Assembly (NCBI GenBank): GCA_026386835.1
Contig: JAPLMV010000163.1
Span: 1-7,108, forward strand
DNA length: 7,108 nucleotides
Direction of reading: 5' to 3'
Origin: Planctomycetota bacterium
GTDB taxonomy: Bacteria; Planctomycetota; Phycisphaerae; Sedimentisphaerales; Anaerobacaceae
Shown here: positions 1 to 4,193 of the stretch, piece after piece
How the letters are laid out: every line of letters starts with the position of its first letter
Position numbering within the stretch: position 1 is the stretch's first letter
The notes under the pieces: model-generated
The model's input: the letters and a program-made list of their open reading frames with translations, nothing else
Told to the model about the DNA's origin: nothing
The model's database searches: none
Translations under genes and position numbers: made by a program

Positions 1-540
1 AACGTCGAAAAGGCAATAAACAATCTAAAGGCAGCCAACCTGCTTACGCCTGGAAAAATGCACAATCTCGATATATCGGAACTTGCCCAGCTTATCCGGC
101 CGGCAGGCTATTTCAATATAAAGGCGAAACGATTGAAAAACTTTATCGAATGGTTTTTCAAAAATCATGATGGCCAGATGGAAAATCTTGAAAATATCCG
201 CACCGAACAACTCCGAGAAGAGCTTCTGGCGATAAAGGGTGTCGGCCCCGAAACCGCTGATTCGATTTTGCTTTACGCTCTCGACAGGGGCATTTTCGTA
301 GTAGATGCATACACCGCCCGCATAGCTGCACGCCACGGTCTTATCGAGGCCGGCTGTGATTACGAACAGTTACAAGACCTCTTCCAATCCAACCTGCCGG
401 AGGATGTTAAATTATTCAACGAATATCATGCGCTGTTTGTAAGACTCGGCAAAGAATTCTGCAATCCAAAGCCAAAATGCCCCGGCTGCCCGCTCGAAAA
501 ATTACCACACACCATTGAAATCGCACATAGCGATTATTAG
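1..540 (+). CDS. HhH-GPD DNA glycosylase, endonuclease III-related (5' end outside window)
   Basis: This is a base-excision repair glycosylase of the endonuclease III superfamily. The frame is open from base 1, and residues before the first ATG (58) still fit the family (VEKAINNLKAANLLTPGKM), so the gene starts upstream; 179 residues are visible. Counting from the ATG at 58, the helix-hairpin-helix is at about 56-71 (IKGVGPETADSILLY) and the conserved catalytic Asp is D83 in VVDAYTARIA. Where E. coli Nth has its lyase lysine (GVGRKTA) this protein has PE (GVGPETA), as in MagIII-like and other monofunctional members, so it probably only removes bases and does not cleave the strand. The C-terminal cluster motif shows C135, C141 and C144, but the place of the fourth cysteine is Pro150, so a normal 4Fe-4S cluster is doubtful. 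The substrate (perhaps alkylated purines) is inference. Confidence 0.88.
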   Translation, partial: NVEKAINNLKAANLLTPGKMHNLDISELAQLIRPAGYFNIKAKRLKNFIEWFFKNHDGQMENLENIRTEQLREELLAIKGVGPETADSILLYALDRGIFVVDAYTARIAARHGLIEAGCDYEQLQDLFQSNLPEDVKLFNEYHALFVRLGKEFCNPKPKCPGCPLEKLPHTIEIAHSDY

Positions 541-560
541 GTGAAACTCCACTGTCACCA

Positions 561-668
561 GATGTCATCAGCGCGCATCTGCGCTCATCTGCGCGCATCA
601 GAGAGCATCCAAACGCACTCCAACGCATTCCAAAGTACATCCAAAGTATGTCCAAACGCATCCAAAGA
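561..668. repeat. Degenerate 10-11 bp tandem repeat
   Basis: About ten units follow one another. The first five are exact 10-mers in register (gatgtcatca, gcgcgcatct, gcgctcatct, gcgcgcatca, gagagcatcc). They then drift to units of 10-11 bases of the type aaacgcatcc / aaagtacatcc. The common core is GCATC(C/T). The period is close to one helical turn. It starts about 20 bases after the glycosylase stop. No function is assigned. Confidence 0.7.
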
Positions 669-828
669 CAGGCATTGATTTTGTTTTAACTTCTTGTGCC
701 ATAAGTGGTTAGAGTTAAAAATTTAAGGTTAAAAGTTCAAAATTACAGTGAAAAATTTGAAAATTGAAAAACACACTAAGCTCGAATTTCGAAACCCTTC
801 GGTTATATTCAGGACGGCGTCAGAAAGT

Positions 829-856
829 ATATTAGTATATGCATATATACTAATAT
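829..856. repeat. Perfect 12-bp AT-rich inverted repeat, 4-base loop
   Basis: The arms ATATTAGTATAT (829-840) and ATATATACTAAT (845-856) are perfect reverse complements around GCAT. No T-run follows, so it is not a classic intrinsic terminator. It could be a dimeric-protein operator or a small palindromic element; nothing in the flanks decides this. Confidence 0.6.
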
Positions 857-930
857 TGTGATTTAATAACCTGTGATTTTTAAGTAAAGTCCTGTTAAGG
901 TATTCAGTTTTGAAAGAGCACCCCCTCGAC

Positions 931-971
931 TGGGTTCGACAAGCTCACCACAGGCAAGCTCGGGGCAGGCG
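931..971. repeat. Interspersed-type repeat with 15-bp tandem duplication
   Basis: The segment contains TTCGACAAGCTCACCACAGG, a word type that recurs in intergenic DNA of many bacterial genomes. The units aagctcaccacaggc (941-955) and aagctcggggcaggc (956-970) form a head-to-tail pair differing at 4 bases. A related word, TCGACTTTGCTCAGGGCAGG, lies at 3053 in the same window, so this is probably one dispersed family. Confidence 0.5.
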
Positions 972-1036
972 AGGCGCAGAAAAACAGCGTCTCTCTATAA
1001 AGGGGCGAAGCTGCGCGTTTGGTCGAAAAAAACATT

Positions 1037-1065
1037 AACCACAGAGAACGCCAAGAACGCAGAGA
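1037..1065. repeat. Short ACAGAGAACGC-type degenerate repeat
   Basis: The sequence aaccacagagaacgccaag followed by aacgcagagaag is built from overlapping AGAGAAC/AAGAACGC words. Similar low-complexity words are frequent between genes in environmental genomes. It has no reading frame and no evident role. Confidence 0.4.
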
Positions 1066-1338
1066 AGATGTAAGTTATGGTAAAATAAGGAGTTAAAAAT
1101 GGTGAAAATTTTTTTATTTTTTTCGGATTTTGGTTGAGAATACCTGCGCGTTTGGCCCAAAAGAGTCCTTAGTCGATAGTCGCTGGTCGTTAGTTGAAGA
1201 ATTTTTAGACGCTGGTTACGCAGCCAAGCCGCAGGCTGAAAATCTCGCTGATTAACACACTGATTTACCTTGATTGGCCGAGGGATATAGAGTAGCTTTA
1301 TATAAAATTACTTCTGGAGTTTTTTGGAGACCGAGACA

Positions 1339-2055
1339 ATGAAAAAGCTAAGTCTGCTGGAGAAGATAGAAGCCTTTATTAAGCAGGCCATCAGAATCAA
1401 GCTGGATGATGCGGTGAGATATTACAATCTTGGCATTACTTATTACGACTTAGGCCGCTATCAGGAGGCGATAAATGCTTATAAGCAGGCCATAAGAATC
1501 AAACCCGATTATGCCGAGGCGCACTGTAATATCGGTGCCGCATACGGCAACTTAGGCCGCTATCAGGAGGAGATAGATGCTTACAAGCAAGCCATAAGAA
1601 TCAAACCTGATTTTGCCGAGGCGCACGGTAATCTCGGTATTGCTTATTGTGAATCAGGCCGCTATCAGGATGCGATAGAGGCCTGCAAGCAGACCATAAG
1701 AATCAAACCCGATTATGCCGAGGCGCACGGTAATCTCGGTGTTGCTTATTGCGAATCGGGCCACTATCAGGATGCGATAGATGCTTACAAGCAGGCTATA
1801 AAAATCAAACCCGATTATGCCGATGCACACTATAATCTCGGTCTCGCTTACGGCAAATCAGTCCACCATCAGGATGCAATAGAATCCTTTAAGCAGGCAA
1901 TCAGAATCAAGCCGGATTACGCCGAGGCGCACAATAATCTTGGCGTTGCCTACTTAGTAACTGGCGACAAGGGTTCAGCCATTGAAGAACACAAAATCTT
2001 AAAAACCTTAGACACTGAACTGGCAAACAAATTGTTTAAGTTGATTTATGAATAG
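1339..2055 (+). CDS. TPR repeat protein (six tandem tetratricopeptide repeats)
   Basis: The protein has 238 residues when started at ATG 1339, which has GGAGA (1326-1330) eight bases upstream; a TTG at 1324 would add five residues but has a poorer site. It is almost entirely TPR: six 34-residue units of the type YAEAHxNLGxAYxxxGRYQ-DAIxAYKQAIRIKPD occupy about residues 24-227, preceded by a fragment of another unit (FIKQAIRIKL) and followed by a short charged helix ending LFKLIYE. There is no signal peptide, membrane segment or catalytic domain, so it is presumably a cytoplasmic protein-binding scaffold; the partner is unknown. The units are very alike in DNA as well as protein, which suggests recent unit amplification. 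An out-of-frame PEP-CTERM tail begins just past its stop. Confidence 0.85.
   Translation: MKKLSLLEKIEAFIKQAIRIKLDDAVRYYNLGITYYDLGRYQEAINAYKQAIRIKPDYAEAHCNIGAAYGNLGRYQEEIDAYKQAIRIKPDFAEAHGNLGIAYCESGRYQDAIEACKQTIRIKPDYAEAHGNLGVAYCESGHYQDAIDAYKQAIKIKPDYADAHYNLGLAYGKSVHHQDAIESFKQAIRIKPDYAEAHNNLGVAYLVTGDKGSAIEEHKILKTLDTELANKLFKLIYE
1408..2019 (+). repeat. Six 102-bp tandem units within the TPR gene
   Basis: Each unit codes for one TPR. The segment aagcaggccataagaatcaa followed by accc(g)gattatgccgaggcgcac is repeated with few changes between units. Such close DNA identity allows unit gain or loss by slippage or unequal recombination. The last unit (from about 1918) diverges in its second half. 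Confidence 0.8.
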
Positions 2056-2126
2056 GTAGCCCCGAACCCGCCACGCTTTTACTGCTTGGCCTCGGTGCGG
2101 TGATGTTGAGAAAGAAAAAACATTAA
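2052..2126 (+). pseudogene. Orphan PEP-CTERM sorting signal (tail of a lost gene)
   Basis: In frame 3, between the TGA at 2049 and the TAA at 2124, the sequence reads IGSPEPATLLLLGLGAVMLR and then KKKH. This is a textbook PEP-CTERM signal: PEP motif, hydrophobic helix, basic cluster at the very C-terminus. In the family this tail directs exported proteins to exosortase for envelope anchoring or release. Here it has no start codon and no body, and it is out of frame with the TPR gene, whose stop overlaps its first codons. It is probably the remnant of a PEP-CTERM protein whose upstream part was lost or replaced by the TPR gene. A frameshift linking it to the TPR gene is possible but less likely, because that protein has no export signal. 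Confidence 0.75.
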
Positions 2127-2147
2127 CAATTTTTGAAAGGAGTGAAC

Positions 2148-2570
2148 ATGGCAAAAGGTCTTTTAATTAGAGTTGGTTTCGATAGCGATTGGGGAGGAAT
2201 AAGGGGGCCTATATTTGATAATGATAGCTTTTTATTCATACCTATTCCAGAAGACGAGGGTAGAAAAATAAAGAATCCTACAAGATACTCAGATCCTGAT
2301 CAGTCTAAGTATATGCCATATTTGCCAAAGGATTTTCTGAGAACAAAGGAATTAAATGGGAATAAAATTAAAATAAAAATAGAAGATTGTATAGTTCATG
2401 ATGATCCAGAATTTAAGACATTTACTTACGGAGATCACACAAGTAACGGTCGTGGTGGGGCTATGAGAAAGCTTAAGCCTGGGGATTATATAATATTATC
2501 GGCTGGTCTTGTGCCTTACAAAAAAGACACGTATGTTCCTAAGTCTCTTAACTCTATAGATAGCAAATAG
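2148..2570 (+). CDS. Nmad3-like protein, N-terminal part (ends at in-frame amber)
   Basis: The piece is 140 residues from ATG 2148, which has a strong AAAGGAG (2136-2142) five bases upstream; a TTG at 2133 inside this site is rejected. The N-terminus (GLLIRVGFDSDWGGIRGPIF, then FIPIPE at 30-35) and the block DDPEFKTFTYGD (85-96) followed by RKLKPGDYIILSAGL (107-121) resemble the Nucleotide modification associated domain 3 (Nmad3) family, predicted by comparative genomics to work with modified nucleotides in phage or defence settings; the biochemistry is not established to my knowledge. The family name rests on motif memory. The frame stops at TAG 2568-2570, but the same frame continues open to 2948 with what looks like the rest of the domain. 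Base composition is clearly more AT-rich than in the flanking genes, with many ATA and AGA codons, which suggests transfer. Confidence 0.72.
   Translation: MAKGLLIRVGFDSDWGGIRGPIFDNDSFLFIPIPEDEGRKIKNPTRYSDPDQSKYMPYLPKDFLRTKELNGNKIKIKIEDCIVHDDPEFKTFTYGDHTSNGRGGAMRKLKPGDYIILSAGLVPYKKDTYVPKSLNSIDSK
2568..2570 (+). other. In-frame amber codon splitting the Nmad3-like gene
   Basis: This TAG lies between AAA (K) and CGC (R) at codon 141 of an otherwise open 266-codon frame (2148-2948). One base change (for example to CAG, TGG or TAC) would restore the gene. It may be a nonsense mutation, a consensus error or programmed read-through. No read-through signal or suppressor tRNA is visible in this window. 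Confidence 0.8.
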
Positions 2571-2597
2571 CGCGAGCTCGAACTCAAAATTTGTATT

Positions 2598-2948
2598 GTG
2601 GGTTATTTCAAAGTAGCTTGGGTTAAAGGATATTCTGATATAACTCGTATGACGGAAAAAGAAAGAAAGCAAATAATAAATAATGCTCATCTCAAGAGAG
2701 ACCCGCAGGATAAAGATCTTATAATCGTAAAGGGAGATGGAAAAGATAGTAAAAGACTCAAGAAGGCTTACTGGATAAGTAAAATTGGAATAAGTAAACC
2801 TGGAAAAAACAAAGCCGTCCGGAGGATTTACATAACTTCTGGTAAATTCACTGACCTGACTGGATTAGAAGGACAAATATCGCGTGGATGGAGATGGATA
2901 GAAGGCGACGAAAAGGTAAAAAAGTTGATCAAAGTTTTAAATGAATGA
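2598..2948 (+). CDS. Nmad3-like protein, C-terminal part (downstream of amber)
   Basis: This is the same frame as the preceding piece and is open from 2571 to the TGA at 2946-2948. The GTG at 2598 is the only near start (116 residues), but no ribosome-binding site precedes it. The nine codons between the amber and that GTG (RELELKICI) read like ordinary protein running into VGYFKVAWVKGY, so this is most likely the second half of one 266-codon gene. Visible elements are GYFKV, NNAHLKRDPQDKDLIIVKGD and a Lys/Arg-rich SKRLKKAYWIS segment, which fit the C-terminal half of Nmad-type proteins. It may be expressed only by read-through, by weak internal initiation, or not at all. An AU-rich hairpin with a T-run (2952-2975) just after the stop is a weak possible terminator. 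Confidence 0.6.
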   Translation: MGYFKVAWVKGYSDITRMTEKERKQIINNAHLKRDPQDKDLIIVKGDGKDSKRLKKAYWISKIGISKPGKNKAVRRIYITSGKFTDLTGLEGQISRGWRWIEGDEKVKKLIKVLNE

Positions 2949-3029
2949 ATTAAAGGTGTTCCGGTAACATTTTTTGGGGAAATCTGGGTTTACTAACCCG
3001 CCGAATAAATTTGTGTGCTAAATATTTTT

Positions 3030-3093
3030 GAGATTGCCGCGGCCTAAACCTATCGACTTTGCTCAGGGCAGGCGGCAGGCCTCACAATGACAG
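3030..3093. repeat. Interspersed intergenic repeat (composite)
   Basis: The ends gagattgccgcggcct (3030-3045) and aggcctcacaatgacag (3077-3093) are partly inverted copies (ATTG.../...CAAT; GGCCT/AGGCC), a common layout for dispersed palindromic repeats. Between them lies TCGACTTTGCTCAGGGCAGG, related to the word at 935-955. It sits just upstream of the left copy of the tsaD duplication. Confidence 0.5.
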
Positions 3094-3103
3094 TAAAAAA
3101 CCC

Positions 3104-3227
3104 CTTGCAGCATAAGAAAATCCACATTTGACACAAACTCTTCGTTTGGATACCATTACGAACATAATGCAGGAAAAGCCCATAACGATTCTCGGTATCG
3201 AAACAAGCTGCGACGAAACGGCGGCGG
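3104..3227 (+). repeat. Left copy of 124-bp direct repeat (tsaD promoter and start)
   Basis: It aligns without gaps to 4070-4193 (offset 966) with 5 mismatches, all transitions, 4 of them upstream of the ATG and 1 in codon 4. It contains about 63 bases of tsaD upstream DNA and the first 20 codons. Identity ends at 3227/4193 within the GCGGCGG run, after which the left copy goes into unrelated sequence. Confidence 0.92.
3128..3156 (+). promoter_or_regulatory. Duplicated tsaD promoter (left copy)
   Basis: TTGACA (3128-3133), a 17-base spacer and TACCAT (3151-3156) match the sigma-70 layout. Both boxes are unchanged from the right copy, while two of the five differences between the copies fall in the spacer. 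If active it would transcribe the truncated tsaD fragment and could read on into mntA-hepT. Confidence 0.45.
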
Positions 3228-3286
3228 AACAACGCAAGGAATCTGGATTCCCGAACAGGTCGGGAATGACAAGGCGGGAATGGTAA
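3167..3286 (+). pseudogene. Truncated tsaD 5' fragment fused to a palindromic repeat
   Basis: ATG 3167 opens 39 codons. The first 20 are the start of TsaD (ITILGIETSCDETAA, the N-terminal nucleotide-binding loop). From 3228 the frame runs through unrelated sequence and a palindromic repeat, ending at TAA 3284-3286. It lacks the metal-binding histidines and everything else needed for activity, so it is a leftover of the duplication. The peptide could still be made because its promoter and start codon are intact. Confidence 0.8.
3241..3272. repeat. Small palindromic repeat (GGATTCCCG...CGGGAATGAC type)
   Basis: The arms ATTCCCGA (3247-3254) and TCGGGAAT (3260-3267) pair perfectly around acagg. 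The flanks ctgg and gacaag match a widespread type of bacterial dispersed palindrome. It lies directly after the tsaD fragment and supplies part of its chimeric reading frame. There is no T-run, so it is not a standard terminator. Confidence 0.6.
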
Positions 3287-3292
3287 GGAAAG

Positions 3293-3321
3293 TTGAGTTT
3301 TTTTAGAACTTGTGTTAAAAT
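3293..3321 (+). promoter_or_regulatory. Predicted sigma-70 promoter of mntA-hepT
   Basis: TTGAGT (3293-3298), a 17-base spacer and TAAAAT (3316-3321) lie 20 bases before the mntA start. The ribosome-binding site AAGGGA (3331-3336) follows, five bases from the ATG at 3342. Confidence 0.5.
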
Positions 3322-3341
3322 GCGCCTAAAAAGGGAAATAT

Positions 3342-3653
3342 ATGACAGCTATCATAGAACAAAATAAAGACAGCCTGATTGAATTGTGCAGGAAATACCA
3401 TGTTGCTGCGCTTGATGTGTTCGGCTCTGCGGTAACGGATGATTTTAATGAAAAGACAAGCGATATCGACTTTCTGGTCGAATTCGACAGCAGCGTCAGG
3501 CAAAACAGGTTTGACAATTTCTTTGCGCTGCTTGAGGAACTGCAGCGTCTTTTTAAACGTCCGGTTGACCTTGTTGAGCCGGGTGGGTTGAGAAATCCTT
3601 ATTTTATTGAATCAGTTAATCAGACAAGGAGAAAGATATATGCCGCTTCGTAA
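3342..3653 (+). CDS. mntA: MntA-type nucleotidyltransferase antitoxin (MNT domain)
   Basis: This is the antitoxin of an HEPN/MNT toxin-antitoxin pair. It has 103 residues, the usual size for a minimal nucleotidyltransferase. The Pol beta-type site is complete: G28-S29 (VFGSA), the metal-binding pair D41 and D43 in SDIDFLVEF, and a third Asp at D76 in RPVDLVEP. Studied MntA proteins silence their HepT partner by adding AMP to the tyrosine of its RX4HXY motif, and the intact site here fits that mechanism. ATG 3342 has AAGGGA upstream and its own predicted promoter. The gene overlaps hepT by 14 bases, so translation is probably coupled. The pair sits between two direct copies of the tsaD start. 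Confidence 0.9.
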   Translation: MTAIIEQNKDSLIELCRKYHVAALDVFGSAVTDDFNEKTSDIDFLVEFDSSVRQNRFDNFFALLEELQRLFKRPVDLVEPGGLRNPYFIESVNQTRRKIYAAS

Positions 3654-3975
3654 TCCCAGAAAGTATCTCTATGATATTATAAACTGCTGCGAGTTTGTGC
3701 TTGAACTTACAAAAAATAAGACCGTCGATGACTATAAAAATGACAGAGTTTTCCGCTCTGCTCTCGAACGAGAACTGCAAATTGTCGGTGAAGCCATGCT
3801 GCAACTCGACAATGTCAGCCCTGAAACAGCAGAAAAGATTTCGCAGCACCGAGGCATTATAGGATTCAGACATGTGCTTGTTCATGGTTACGACAGCCTT
3901 GATCCTTATACGGTCTGGAACGTGGTAGAAACAAAAATAGAGGTACTCCTGCAGCAGGCAAGAAAACTTCTTTAA
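3640..3975 (+). CDS. hepT: HepT-type HEPN ribonuclease toxin
   Basis: This is the toxin of the MNT/HEPN pair. It is 111 residues long from ATG 3640, preceded by AGGAG (3627-3631) at an eight-base spacing; an upstream TTG at 3607 would give 11 more residues but lacks such a site. The protein is all-helical in character and carries the HEPN motif R77-x4-H82-x-Y84 (RHVLVHGY), which forms the RNase site in the dimer, with Y84 as the expected AMP-acceptor. The early segment (RNPRKYLYDIINCCEFV) and RALERELQIVGEA-like block (here RSALERELQIVGEA, 39-52) are typical of HepT. All key residues are present, so the toxin should be active without MntA. No terminator is evident before the right-hand repeat. 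Confidence 0.9.
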   Translation: MPLRNPRKYLYDIINCCEFVLELTKNKTVDDYKNDRVFRSALERELQIVGEAMLQLDNVSPETAEKISQHRGIIGFRHVLVHGYDSLDPYTVWNVVETKIEVLLQQARKLL

Positions 3976-4069
3976 CGATTATGAAACTTCAAACGGCAGG
4001 TACGCCCCACGCCGAGCGAGAGAGTGGAATAGTAGAGCAGGAGAGCAGGTGAGAAAAGTTAATAAAACA
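3976..4069. other. Spacer between hepT and the right repeat copy, with purine-rich tract
   Basis: It holds no gene. Positions 4014-4058 are almost all purines on the + strand, built of GAGAG/GCAGG words. No clear hairpin terminator is seen, so transcription from mntA-hepT could run into tsaD. Confidence 0.5.
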
Positions 4070-4193
4070 CTTGCAGCATAAGAAAGTCCATATTTGACAC
4101 AAACCCTTTGTTTGGATACCATTACGAACATAATGCAGGAAAGGCCCATAACGATTCTCGGTATCGAAACAAGCTGCGACGAAACGGCGGCGG
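4070..4193 (+). repeat. Right copy of 124-bp direct repeat (start of intact tsaD)
   Basis: This is the partner of 3104-3227. Here the repeat continues into the complete tsaD gene. Recombination between the copies would remove exactly 966 bp, including mntA-hepT, and leave one promoter and one intact tsaD. Confidence 0.92.
4094..4122 (+). promoter_or_regulatory. Predicted tsaD operon promoter
   Basis: TTGACA (4094-4099), a 17-base spacer and TACCAT (4117-4122) are an excellent -35 and a moderate -10. The expected transcript start is near 4129, only about four bases before ATG 4133, so the tsaD message could be practically leaderless; this agrees with the absence of a Shine-Dalgarno sequence there. 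A reading in which this segment encodes a TTG-started N-terminal extension is less likely. Confidence 0.5.

Larger units (their letters stand above)
541..1338. other. Long non-coding interval made of short degenerate repeats
   Basis: No plausible gene is visible on either strand. From left to right the interval holds: a 10-11 bp degenerate tandem repeat (561-668); an A/T-rich stretch with repeated gttaaaa/gaaaa words (710-775); a perfect 12-bp inverted repeat (829-856); an interspersed-type repeat with a 15-bp tandem duplication (931-971); an ACAGAGAACGC-like repeat (1037-1065); and a TAGTCG-type repeat (1169-1197). The 12-mer CTGCGCGTTTGG occurs at 1011 and again at 1144. An A/T-rich patch at 1297-1308 could be part of a promoter for the TPR gene, but no well-spaced -35 box is evident. 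Confidence 0.7.

Noticed and set aside
416..661. Minus-strand reading frame of 81 codons over the glycosylase end and the tandem repeat
   Set aside because: It mirrors the glycosylase gene and the low-complexity repeat, has no recognisable protein features and no ribosome-binding site.
561..668. Possible CRISPR array
   Set aside because: Units are only 10-11 bases and degenerate, with no spacers of uniform length and no cas genes in the window.
2568..2570. Pyrrolysine or other programmed UAG decoding
   Set aside because: Nothing in the window (no tRNA, synthetase or downstream structure I can identify) supports it; kept only as one alternative in the findings.
2952..2975. Hairpin with T-run after the Nmad3-like gene
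   Set aside because: The stem is AU-rich with two G-T pairs; too weak to list as a terminator on its own.
2986..2999. GGGTT/AACCC hairpin
   Set aside because: It has a five-base stem without a T-run; likely chance.
4094..4132. TTG start giving TsaD 13 extra residues
   Set aside because: The segment matches a -35/-10 promoter pair and TsaD proteins normally begin just before ILGIETSCDE; ATG 4133 is the better start.
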